From NCBI GenBank assembly GCA_949152475.1, contig OX424563.1:25827001-25891000 (forward strand): a stretch of 64,000 bases of DNA. Reading direction: 5' to 3'. The DNA comes from Terebella lapidaria (Eukaryota > Annelida > Polychaeta > Terebellida > Terebellidae). A model generated the notes under the pieces. It was not told the DNA's origin and did not search any database. It was given only the letters and a program-made list of their open reading frames with translations. Both the position numbers and the translations under genes were made by a program. Positions 23,699 to 35,487 of this stretch are shown here, piece by piece (the first letter of the stretch is position 1; each line of letters starts with the position of its first letter).

Positions 23699-24199
23699 CT
23701 GCAAAAAAAACAACAACAATATCAATGAAGAACAATAATCACGCTAAACCTTTATGTCAGCACCTGGAAAACAATATATGGCGATTGGTCGAAACCGGCC
23801 ACGTGATCGAATGATAAATGTGTCTATTTCGTCATATCGCGATCTGCCATTAAAGCACTAGTATAGTGCAAATATGATGTGAACTTATATGAAAGATCTC
23901 ATTGATATGAGCAGAATGGCCTTTACGACATGTAAATGTCACAATCCTTTCAAAAGTTACAGCGCTTTAAAGACTGAAATCGGCAAATTTGCTTTTTCAA
24001 AACAATTCAGCTAATTAGTATGCAATGAGATATTCATAACGTCATCGGGGAAGCTGTTTTACTTAGGTACTTTGAGATGTATAATTCATTCATTGAATGT
24101 TATGCTTATTCATCAAAACTTATTCCATACAGTTTCCAATATGAATGATCAGTGATTTCACTTTTTCTGTTGTCAAGGTAAAAAGTGACCGCGTACGGC

Positions 24200-24223
24200 C
24201 CTTAGCAACCATGGTTGCTAAGG
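24200..24223. repeat. 24-bp perfect palindrome CCTTAGCAACCATGGTTGCTAAGG
   Basis: A perfect 24-base palindrome centred on CCATGG, inside the left inverted repeat of element D. GCAACCATGGTTGC resembles the palindromic layout of RFX X-boxes but is not the canonical GTTGCCATGGCAAC. A related sequence (GGCAACCATGGGTAAC) lies near 27625 on the other side. Confidence 0.85.
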
Positions 24224-24303
24224 CCAGAAACTCAGGAACAGGGTACGCACAAATAAAATGATGCCAGCTTCACTCCCCGCAAACTGTTAAAGCGCTGGAT
24301 ATG

Positions 24304-24790
24304 CATGTGTGAAAACGGACACGACACATGTGTGAAAGATATGATGCATGTGTGAAAAGATAGTACATATGTGTGAATAATTGTCATCCAGCATGGTTCC
24401 ATGGCCAGAAAATAGTGGTATACCTAAAACAGGACACTGGAACCAGAAAGTAAGAAGTTGTGTTGTATTATATGTATTATAATATGCTCTGCAGTAATGT
24501 AGACCAGTTCTATTGGAACTAAAAACGCATACAAGTGTTACGATGACAGTTTATGTTAAATACGTATGAAAACCTGTTGATAATCCCCAATACGTAATTT
24601 ATGGTACACGTGAATAACTATTGAATGGCCCGATGGTGAAAATTGCTGTTTATTTGCATTATTCACGCAGTTTTTTGGTCAAAATAATATCACCATGTCA
24701 ATACACATGTGTGAGAAGACAGTACATATGTGTGAGGAGATAGTATGCATGTGTGAGAAATGATATGATATTTTGCTGCATGTGTGAGGA
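24304..24790 (+). repeat. Left clusters of ACATGTGTGA motifs in element D
   Basis: Two clusters, 24304-24380 and 24703-24790, contain GCATGTGTGA/ACATATGTGTGA about every 20-25 bp, often spaced by GATAGTA or GATATGAT. Both clusters recur inverted on the right side. Confidence 0.85.
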
Positions 24791-25752
24791 GTGTCATTCA
24801 TTCAAATACACATTTTGAATATGTTTTAATATATTCCCGGATCTCCTGTTCCCGGGAAACGGGAATAAGAAATGTTCTCTCCCGGGTACTCGGAAAGGGA
24901 ACCGGGAATGAGAACATTTCCAGCTTGTAACCTTTAAAATATCACATGTAACCTTCAGTTGCTATCAAACACATCATAGTGATGGTTCTATGTAGAAATT
25001 ATCATCTTACCAGTTTAGGGTCAATTTGTTTAAATGATTATGCGAGAATATTCATTTCATTCATCAAAATAATCATCTCATTTACCAATCAATTACCAAC
25101 ATGAATATTACTTTGAGAGGCGGGTGCTGTCGTGCATAAAATCTATCCTAGTACTTTGGCGTCCTATCGGTTGTAAGCTGTGAACATATTATAGGGTTAT
25201 TGCACAATATGGGGTTTTATGTATAAACGGTAGGCTACTGAACGATCTTGGTGATATTTGAAAATACACTACGAGTGAGTTTGCCCAAATTATTTAGGGT
25301 TGTAGTTGGCAGCTAGGCTCATCGACTAAGTTATGCGGTAATATTGTTTGGCTTTCGACCACATCACACGCCGTCAAAGCAGCCACGAAATCTGCGTAAG
25401 GTGCATTCAGCATGTTTCAATTGAAAATGCTAGCATGCTTGAAAACCATTACACTATTTGTGACTAGGTGATTACAGCATGGACCGAGTGTCAGAAGTGA
25501 TGGTTAAAATTAAATTTTGCATGATGATAAAAGGATATCACGCTTATAGAACAAAGACTGCTTTGGGGGAATTGATGTACGTTGAGCCCGATGAAAACAT
25601 CTTATATGATAAATAAATCTTCTTGGTCGTGGTACATGTCCGAGCAAAACTTGTGGCACTGAACAACTGCTTCTGTTTGTCGCTTTGTGTTTTTATAACA
25701 TAAACTATAAAATACCCTACTAAAAATTGGATGGTATGTACGAATGATATAC

Positions 25753-25938
25753 CTTGACTCTTGTTATCTTGTGGCCTATAATATTTAACTGTCAGCTGTT
25801 TCAGCTCCATTGTCTCTGCACCTCTAGGGTCTTTCAGGTCACCTAACTTATCTAATCTCTCGATTTGCTGGCACACTTTTGTAAGTGATTCTACACTTAC
25901 ATGTACATCATTCAATATACTGACATGTCGGTGTATTA
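25753..25938 (-). CDS. Possible internal exon inside element D
   Basis: An open frame of about 62 codons, running from acceptor TTCTAG|TA ATA CAC to donor CAAG|GTATAT, is phase 1 at both ends like the exons of the EGF gene around it. It encodes a charged, helix-prone segment (SVESLTKVCQQIERLDKLGD...). I do not recognise the family. Because it lies wholly inside element D it may instead be a transposon exon or a chance frame. There is no transcript evidence. Confidence 0.3.
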
Positions 25939-27030
25939 CTAGAATACAACAGGATCCTCGGTCAATTTATTTATATGCTTTTATTGTAGTTTCCTTTATA
26001 AAGATGATAATTATTTTGCAGTAAATTTATGTGGTGTATATATATGTACTTACTATTACCACAAATTATGTTCGTCTGCTTATTTGGTTGGACAAATTAA
26101 TGTACTACAATCATGTCTTTGACACTCCACATTCAAGACTGGCTCTGTATGCTGCAATTTGCGTACTCTTCACAGCGGCAATAGCATTAATTGTTCAAAC
26201 GTATTTATTCGATATGGTTCCACTTGATTTAATCCACATTTACTAGCCACACGGCACCGAAGGCTCTCTATACACTTTAATGATGATAAATTTGTACACA
26301 TATCTTATTTTCATTATTACTAGCAACAATCAGAGCTTCCCCGTGGGAAAATTTAAATAAATCAGTAATACTGTAATAAGTAAATCATCCCATAACGCTC
26401 CATTATGGCTTGCTTGGGTCGGTACTTACGGATATTGCAGCTATCATGTATGACTTACATGACTTATTTCTGTTTTCAGTCGTTTCGCTATGTAACCGTC
26501 TGATTTGTAGCAGTCTAATAGGTAAGTGCTCACTGATCATTCCAATACATTTCATCGATGCATTACTATTGGTGTTTGTATTTATAAATTTCAAATGATT
26601 ATGTATGCTATTTACACTTTAAAATGGCAGACACAAAACAGTAGGCCTACTGGTGAGCCGTAAATGGATAGCATACATTACATACATAGGCCTACATCAT
26701 GTAGGGCCCATACGCAGCCTATTAAAATTGTATGTGTAGATTCTACGCCGATCGCTTCGGCTTACTGTCTGGAAATTACGATGCAGAGTGGGACATATGC
26801 CGGATGCAAATCTTGGTGATCATGTTATCTATATGACCCATTGTGGGAAACAATCCTGTATTACTGTATTGGCAACATTCCCAGTCTATTCAACCTACCT
26901 CTGGGTACCTGTCATGCTCGAGCCTCGGAAATATCTGTATCCTAATCATAATAACAGGCTGCAGGTTACGCTATTAGGTTTAGCACACACATACCATAAT
27001 TTCTTGGTTTCTTTCTTGTGTTATGTGATC

Positions 27031-27510
27031 ACACATGTGTACTATCCTCTCACACATGTGTACTATCCTCTCACACATGCATCATATCATAGCGAATGTT
27101 CCTCACACATGCATTGTATCATTTCGCACTAATATCATCAAATAACGTTAAATTTTAGACGTAATGGTGACGCTACATGTGTGATTTGCTTTTCAATGGT
27201 ATTTCTGTGTACACTTTTGCCACCAGAACCGCGAACTTTTGCAATATATAGCAGTTTACAACCAAAACAAGCGCAACATGTGTGACTTCCTGCACTAAAT
27301 TAATTTGTGCATACCATTTCCGCTGCTTGGTTTTAAACGATCGATATTGTTCCCATATATAATTGTAGGCTGTTGGTTCTGTGCTAATTCGTCTTAACCA
27401 CACAATAATGATATAATTGTGTTCGGGCCTGATTTACTCACACATATGTACTATCTTTTCACACATGCATCATATCTCTCACACATGTGTCGTGTCCGTT
27501 TTCACACATG
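27031..27510 (-). repeat. Right clusters of ACATGTGTGA motifs in element D
   Basis: The clusters at 27031-27117 and 27440-27510 read CACACATGTGTACTATC and CACACATGCATCATATC. They are the inverse of the left clusters, at matching distances from the ends. Confidence 0.85.
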
Positions 27511-27992
27511 CATATCCAGCGCTTTAACAGTTTGCGGGGAGTGAGCTTGAGCTCTATATTAATTTAATTCATAAATAATCAACAAAAAGTCTGCAAATAG
27601 ATTGACTTGGCAGTTAACGGCCATGGCAACCATGGGTAACTACGGCTATGGGGGACTACTGGTAACCACACCAACAGCATAGGTTGTGGGAATATTGACT
27701 ATGTAAGGTACGCAATAAAATACTAGTCAGATCATCAGAGCATTCAATAAGAATCATTATATCATGGCTGAAATATCCTAATTAAAATTTGTTCCCCTCA
27801 TGACGTCATGAATTCTCATTAAAATCGAATCTTTTCAAGTGGCTTTGCGATGTAGTGCCGGCATGGCAGTTTCGAATGACTGTAACTTTTGAACGAATAG
27901 TGATATTGATATGCCGTAAAGACCATTTTGCTTAGATCAAGGAGATCTTCCATATAAAGCAATATCAAATTTGCACTTTACTAGTACTTTAA

Positions 27993-28585
27993 ATACTCTT
28001 GTATTCTATCTCCCGAATTCGTCATGAATTCCGCAAAATAATGTCTATGGAATCGCTACCCTCGGCAAAGAACATTACTGCACTGGGCTCCGCCTGGTGT
28101 GCTCTCGAGTGGTCTTATAGGCCTACCTGCAGTATTGAGCCCGATAGTCTCATTCCGCGCATGCCACAATCTTTTTTGCCGTTTGTTCATAATTTCGAAA
28201 ACAACACACGAAGAAGATATTCACACTATTTGAACATCCCATTGTTCCATGAAATAAAATTGTTCGGAATTCTTATAACTAGTTTTCACAATGATGAATT
28301 TGTTTTTCATGATACCAACTTTTTCCCGGATCCAGGGGTTAGTACTTTAATATGCGGTTTTTTTTGGCCTTTGTTGTGATTACTTAGTATATGCCTAATG
28401 AAATTATCTATGTGATCTTTGAACCAATAATGCTCAAATATATGTCACATTTTATATTTGAGAAAGTTCAAATTATGTTTCAAGAGCAGAGTGTGTGAGA
28501 GGATGAAATAAAAAGGACGAAAAAAAAATGAACAGATTGCCGTAAAAAACGCTGTTGTTATTATTAGAGAATGCTGTCAGCACTC
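27993..28585. other. Intron of the EGF-domain gene, no separate feature seen
   Basis: AT-rich sequence between element D and the EGF exon at 28586. The open frame at about 27999-28379 on the plus strand has no domain and is not supported. Confidence 0.4.
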
Positions 28586-28737
28586 ACCACACAAGTCGCC
28601 TGTGAATCCTTCAGGGCAGACACACTCGCACTCCTGGACGCAGCTTTCTCCTTTTGCAAGAGATGCACTGCAGTTGCCGCCATTCTGACATGGATTCACT
28701 TGAGGCTCACACTCCATCGGTTCCTGAACAACGGATT
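28586..28737 (-). CDS. EGF-like exon
   Basis: The exon runs from acceptor TTTTTGCAG|AA TCC GTT to donor TTGTGTG|GTGAGT and is phase 1 at both ends. It encodes one EGF-like module around VNPCQNGGNC...CPEGFTGDLCG with eight cysteines, two more than the usual six (SCVQECECVC). The module is closely related to the one at 29624-29821, with the same NPCQNGGNC and GDLCG ends, so the two are tandem exon duplicates. EGF modules act outside the cell in protein binding. No specific partner can be named. Confidence 0.85.
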
Positions 28738-29115
28738 CTGCAAAAAAACAACAATATATATGAATAAAAGTAATCACACCTGGAAAAAAACGTGTGTTAA
28801 CTTTTGTAGGCAGTGTACCTGTAGTATGACTTGGGAATCTCAGGTACACCACTGTCCGTTTGAGCTTGACAAACATTTAGAAGGCAATGGGGTACCTGCA
28901 GATGCCATGTGCTTTTGGGGCTTTAAAACAGTCTATCATGCCCAAGAAGTACAAAAACCGTCATGTCCATTGTCTGCATTATGCCAAAACAAACATGAAA
29001 AAATTTTAATGCAACATTATGACGTTTTTGTATTATATGGCACAGTAGACTGTTTCTATGGTTTATCTATACCCGAGTTACATGGTGGCGATCCTGGTGG
29101 CAAACAGGAACCTCA
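28738..29115. other. Intron between EGF exons, no feature assigned
   Basis: A plus-strand open frame covers part of it (to 29119) and looks codon-like, but its first third is antisense to the EGF exon and no domain is visible. Confidence 0.4.
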
Positions 29116-29260
29116 TTGACCTATCGCCGAACCCATTTGTCCGAGTCTTTTTACGCCATTTACGACGCATTCTGCAAAACGTTATTATTGGCCAAAGAGA
29201 AGTTTGCCGACGTAATTTGTGAAACTCGGACAACTTTTGGGGGCTTTGGCGATAGGTCAA
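29116..29260. mobile_element. 145-bp MITE-like inverted repeat
   Basis: TTGACCTATCGCC (29116-29128) is inverted at 29248-29260. The similarity continues inward over CCGAGT and related blocks. It lies in an intron of the EGF gene. Confidence 0.65.
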
Positions 29261-29623
29261 TTGATATGGTCATGGATGTTTTATTTTTCCAGTAACGAGG
29301 ACATTTTTGTCCTGTATTCCTTAATTCACTTCCGACCTCGCCGATCGTTTGATCTTAGAACCAATAAAATATGTCAGTTTATAGATCTATTATATTTGAG
29401 AAAGCTCAAGTTATGTTTCATGAGCAACGTGTTAGACTATAGAATAGAGAGGGCAGAACATATTACAGATTGTTGTAATCCGGGCAAGTAATGAACGTAC
29501 ATGTATTTAAAAAAATTGTCAACGAAAATTGTTGACCGAATACTAAATATACAACATATAGCTACATGTATGCAAGACTGTTGTCAATATAATATATGAG
29601 ACCAGACTGTCGTGAGCACTTAC

Positions 29624-29821
29624 CACACAAGTCACCTATGTATCCTTCAGGGCAGTCACACTTGAAGTCCCGGACGCAGCGACCTTGTCCACGGGACACT
29701 GTGCAGTTGCCACCATTCTGACATGGATTCACGTGAAACCCACACTCCTTCACTCTATACCTTCTCCGCTGCCTGCTTCGGCTGCTTTCGCTACTTTCGC
29801 TACTCTGCTTCTTACGTCTCC
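29624..29821 (-). CDS. Exon with Ser/Arg-rich linker and EGF-like module
   Basis: The acceptor CTGGGCACAG is followed by GG AGA CGT. The donor is TTGTGTG|GTAAGTG. Both ends are phase 1. The first 24 or so residues are a polar, basic Ser/Glu/Arg linker (RRKKQSSESSESSRSRQRRR). The rest is an EGF-like module, KECGFHVNPCQNGGNC...CDCPEGYIGDLCG, with seven cysteines. The basic RxRR run before the module could be a proprotein-convertase site. That is inference. Spliced directly to exon 1 it would give a secreted protein with the linker at its mature N-terminus. Confidence 0.83.
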
Positions 29822-29935
29822 CTGTGCCCAGCAGAGGAGAAAGTCACAGAATGTGCATGAAATTTGTTTAGCTCCGCTATGCCGAATGGTATCAAAGGAT
29901 ACCTTGTTGTCTGGCATCCGTCCGTCCGTCCGTCT

Positions 29936-30102
29936 GTCCGGGCGGACGAGAGTATGCTTGTGTGCCTTTTACATGTTAAATTTCGTATCGTATCTAAAAT
30001 AGGCACACAACTCCCCAGAATAGGCACACAAGAAGAATTTCCGCACAACTTATGGTTGTGTGCCTTTTCGAGTCACACAAGCATACTCTCGTCCGCCCGG
30101 AC
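29936..30102. repeat. 29-bp perfect inverted repeat around a GACGG block
   Basis: GTCCGGGCGGACGAGAGTAT (start of 29936-29964) is exactly inverted at 30074-30102, with a 109-bp interval. It belongs to the same GTCCGTCC-rich repeat class seen at 870-1094. Confidence 0.85.
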
Positions 30103-30239
30103 ATCTGGGCAAACCCAGAGGGTTTACGGGGAGAGCTTTGGGAAAATAAACTAAAAGTAGCCCCTAACCAGGGTTTAAGCCAAAAGTTCGGTTTTACGGG
30201 GATTTTTTTTATCATGACTTACAATTAAATTTAACATTG

Positions 30240-31930
30240 AGTTTGCCCGTAAGGTCCGTCCGTTAGCACGTCCGTCCGTCGTCGCCAATTTTTGTTTATC
30301 TTTGAAGTTTACGGTAGAATCTTTCTGAAATTTTAAACAAAACTTCCTAAAAATAGTTCGAGAGGTACGTATTTCTAGTTTTTATTTTTCGCTGTTTTTC
30401 AAAATGGCAGCCATTTAGACGAAAAAGGGCCAATTTTGGACCTTTGCAGCCATTTTCTCAAACTCTGTTTGATCAGTTCTGCGATTTCTGTTTCTAAAGA
30501 TTCCCCTAATATACCTTTGTGATGTGTATATGTTTCGTTGCCCTTGAATCGCCGCCGGCGCCGGTCTCCGTGTGGCGGCCATTTTGATTTTTTGGTGATT
30601 CGGCGAAAGAATTTTTTTCCCCAAATCAATTAACTAGTCGTTTTGAGCCACTTCCAGCAAAAAAAAGCAAAATAGCCCAAGGGCCAAGAAAGGTTACCGG
30701 ACAATATATATTTTAGATATTAGCCTTGTGTCCCGTGATCTTGGAAATAAGATCATTGGTTGATTCAAGGTCACAAGAATATTCAGCATATTTCCTTTCT
30801 CGTATGTCCACAATCGATTCCTACAGTTAAGTCGATAATAAGTGAGATATTAACCATTTTGTGATCGAACCTTAGAAAGTAGGTCAAGTTCAAGGTCACG
30901 AAAATATCCAGCATATATCATTTATACTACGTCCACAACTGATTCATAAGCTGTAAAATCGATAATAGGCCAGATATTAGCCATTTCGTGATCTGACCGT
31001 GAAAATAGGTTCAAATGTCAAATTCAGGATCATCAGAATATTCAGCATATATCATTCCCAATATGTTCACTAAGGATTACTAAGCTGTAAAGACGATAAT
31101 AAGCCAGATACCAGCCATTTTGTTCTCTGAGCTTGAAAACGAGGTCAAAGGTCAAATTCTAGGTCACAACAATATTCAGCATATATCATTTCCTATATGT
31201 TCACTATTGATTCCTAAGCTGTAAAGTCGATAATAAGTGAGATATCAACCATTATGTTCTCTGACCTTGAACATCAGGTCAAAGGTCAAACTCAAGGTCA
31301 TGACAATATTTAGAATATATCATTTCCTATATGTTCATAATTGATTCCTAAGCTGTAAAGTCGATAATAAGCGAGATATTAGCCATTTTGTCCTGTGACC
31401 TTGAAAATTAGGTCAAAGATCAATTCAAAGTCGTGAGAATATTCTCCATATATCATTTCCTATATGTCCACAATTGATCCCTGATCTCTAATCTCAATAT
31501 TAAATGAGATATTTGGAAAAATGTGCCCCATTATAAAGCATAGGAGAATTTACCACGGAAAGTCCCATTTGGGCCGAGTTTGAGCCCAAAATGGCCCACT
31601 TCGAGCGATTCGAGGGCAACGAAACTTATACATGTCACATGGGTACATATGAGGAGTGTTATGCATGAATAAGAAAAAAACGTTACTGAACAGATTTTGA
31701 GAAAACGACCGTCAAAGTCCGAAAATGGCCGTTTTTCGTCAAAAATGTTCACCATTTAAAAAAAAATGCGAAAATCCAAAAAATTAAAAATATCTCCCTC
31801 TCGAAATATTTTTAGGCATTTTTGTGCAAAATTTCAGAAAGATCGATCGTAAACTTTAAAGATAACAATGTAGACGGACGACGACGGACGGCGGATGCAA
31901 CGCCACGGCAATAGGTTATCGGACCAAAGA
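30240..31930. mobile_element. R1 family, composite of two copies
   Basis: A left-arm fragment (30240-30640) is followed by a fuller copy starting TAGCCCAAGGGCCAAGAAAG (30669) and ending ATAGGTTATCGGACCA at about 31926. The middle (30730-31490) is a run of diverged units of about 110-150 bp with CTAAGCTGTAAAGTCGATAA and AGGTCAAAGGTCA (31142-31154, 31276-31288). Confidence 0.8.
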
Positions 31931-32548
31931 TAATTTGTTTTAACTCACAATTTCCTCGGCACTCTTTCCTTCATAATGTGAACTTCCACAACTGTATTCA
32001 TTGAACGCTTGAAGGTAAAGCTTAGGTAGTAGCACTCTCAAGTGGGGAGTTCTTGTGATGATTTTTGTAGTGATTTTGGATCTGACATTCGATGACCTTG
32101 AAAACAGCCACCATCAAACATTTGGATCAAATTTGAAATTTCAACATTGCGAATATTTGAACTTTCGCAGCGGAGCGCTCAAGGCAGAGAGGTCTCTTCT
32201 TTAGAAAATGTATTTCCTAAACGTGTGCATCAAGATATTCGATTATTTGACCCGCAACATCTGCACTATAGGGGACCAAATCGGCCCAGACAAATTAAAC
32301 AGAGTTAAGATAAAGAACTTCAGTGGCTGATAAGTGACATTGTAAAAAAACTTATTTATTTCTCGAAGTAATCCTGAATGACAAATAATTAGCATAATTT
32401 ACGCGGGAATAACATTTCTTACGTGGAATTTTTCACGTGTAAATACGTTTTTTCTATGCATAAATACGTTTTTTCATGTGGAAATAACCTTTTTCTGCGT
32501 AAATAAGGTTTTTAAAGGGAGTATAACATTATCTTGATTATATTAAAA
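31931..32548. other. Intronic AT-rich sequence between two R1 copies
   Basis: No gene is seen. It includes short repeats of 'tacgttttttcatg' type (32400-32520). Confidence 0.45.
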
Positions 32549-34114
<1,566 letters not shown>

Positions 34115-34348
34115 TTAGTTCGAGAAGATGACTAAACTTGAGATGTCACCTTCCGACCATTGTATAATGATTCGCTAAGCCGTTGCCTACTGTAACTGGA
34201 GATATCAGCATTTGACCATTGTATAGTGAAGTCCTAAGGCCGTTTTCTATTGTATAATGAGTAATCAGGAATTGGTATTAGTAAAATAAGTACGTGAACA
34301 AAACAAGGCACGCAAAGACGAAAATGTAAACAAGCATCATAGCAAACT

Positions 34349-34462
34349 GAACAATCCTTGTTTCCATACGTGCACCCTGGGGGACACATGCAAACATAAT
34401 CACTGTTTGCTACACTACAAGTGCCACCATTCGGACAGGATTTGGACTGGAGTAATCTATGT
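34349..34462 (-). pseudogene. Decayed EGF exon
   Basis: The acceptor CGCTTCAG is followed by AC ATA GAT, as in the neighbouring EGF exon. The first cysteine codon is changed and one base is missing before the CPNGGTC part. The rest (CSVANSDYVCMCPPGC) is in another frame. It is a duplicated EGF exon that can no longer be read through unless an unannotated splice site is used. Confidence 0.6.
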
Positions 34463-34523
34463 CTGAAGCGAAATGAAGTATGAAAAATTAGCCCAAGGGC
34501 TAAGGAGGGTTACTGGAAACATG

Positions 34524-34527
34524 CTTA
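34524..34527. repeat. Target-site duplication CTTA, left
   Basis: CTTA precedes the LTR's TGTAAC and recurs at 45487-45490 directly after the other LTR's GTCACA. Confidence 0.85.
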
Positions 34528-35423
34528 TGTAACAAAACCATGCAACTGCCGCGCTGAAACGTTCGTTAGGAACGGTCACGTGATCTACAAAGTCCACTTG
34601 CGAAGACACCGTTCGCGGAAGAACCGTTCGCGGAAGCACGATTGCGGAAGCATCATCAGCGGAAGCATCGTTCGCGGAAGAACCGTTCGCGGAAGCACGA
34701 TTGCGGAAGCATCGTCAGCGGAAGCATCAGTCGCGGAAGCACCGTTCGCGGAAGAGGAGCCTTCGCGGAAGAACCGTTCGCGGACGCAGTCTTCACCACG
34801 TGGAGAAGAGTGCGGAAGATACGTTCGCGGACGAAGATGCGCGCGCAGCCACCCTGGCTATATAAGGGAGAGCGGACGGCCGCTCTGAGAGCACTGCAAC
34901 AGCGACATCGACCGTGGGGAGATCGTCACCGCCACAGCCAAGGGACTCGACGAACTCCGTGCGGACGACTCCTTCTTCAGGGCCTTAGAGTCAACCGGGA
35001 TTTAGACCGACTACCTGGAGAAACCATTCGACTAAGCGGGACGGGAAACTTCAACGGGAAGGGACAGAGAGACGCCGCCGGCTAAGAACTCTTTTTAGTT
35101 GTGCCCTCGTGCACTATTTATTTTTGAAATGTGATCATACAGTGCTCCATGTCTGAACTTCATATTTGTACGTCACGTGGGTGACCAGCCATACAATTGT
35201 AAGTTGATTTGATGTATATAAATCTTCAATTTATTTACATCTGAGTTGCTTCTTGCCTAAGTGAAGCCGGTGAGCTACGGAGTGATGATACACCAGCGTT
35301 GGGGGACACCAATTTAGTGACGGCTCTCGAATCACAACGAGCGGGAGTTACATAAAGTCTATACGATCAGAGAAACCAGGTTTTTTGGGCCACACCGAAA
35401 ACAAGTCATTACCAAACGTCACA
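34528..35423 (+). repeat. Element B 5' LTR
   Basis: It starts TGTAACAAAACC and ends ACGTCACA. U3 contains the GCGGAAG array and a TATA box. The remainder includes a GC-rich leader and AT-rich sequence. Open frames across it (34580-35085) are repeated exactly in the other LTR and are not genes. No canonical AATAAA was seen. Confidence 0.95.
34605..34866 (+). promoter_or_regulatory. LTR promoter: 15-bp GCGGAAG array plus TATA box
   Basis: Twelve GCGGAAG and two GCGGACG cores occur between 34605 and 34835. Most follow a 15-bp rhythm (for example ACCGTTCGCGGAAGA). TATATAAG at 34859-34866 follows, so transcription would begin near 34890. GGAA within CGGAAG is also the core of ETS-family sites, so either a host factor or an element-encoded factor could bind. 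Confidence 0.8.
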
Positions 35424-35426
35424 ACT

Positions 35427-35445
35427 TGGTGCACGTGACCAGGAT
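35427..35445 (+). other. Primer-binding site, element B
   Basis: TGGTGCACGTGACCAGGAT begins three bases after the LTR. It equals element A's site except for one extra A after TGGTGC. The complement fits tRNA-His with a single-base bulge. Confidence 0.65.
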
Positions 35446-35487
35446 CCCCGAGGGTCTACTGCCAGGGAACGAACCTCAGCATCACTC

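Larger units (their letters stand above)
23854..27988. mobile_element. Element D: 4.1-kb element with long diverged TIRs and TTAA flanks
   Basis: The left end is AGCACTAGTATAGTGCAAAT and the right end, inverted, is AGTACTAGTAAAGTGCAAAT. Similarity between the two sides extends inward for several hundred bases, for example AAAGATCTC..AAATGGTCTTTACG blocks at 23890-23945 and 27905-27960, and further blocks at 24270-24380 and 27420-27545. TTAA flanks both ends (23850-23853, 27989-27992). TTAA targets are typical of piggyBac and Kolobok. The AG-starting tips are closer to Kolobok. No full transposase is visible. Confidence 0.8.

Noticed and set aside
28571..29119. Plus-strand 182-codon open frame
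   Set aside because: Its first third is antisense to a clear EGF exon and it ends in a MITE. No domain was recognised.
34580..35085. Open frames of 102 and 147 codons in the LTR of element B (repeated at 44643-45148)
   Set aside because: They lie across the promoter array and TATA box, are exact LTR duplicates and have no domain. They follow from the frame-independent GCGGAAG repeat.
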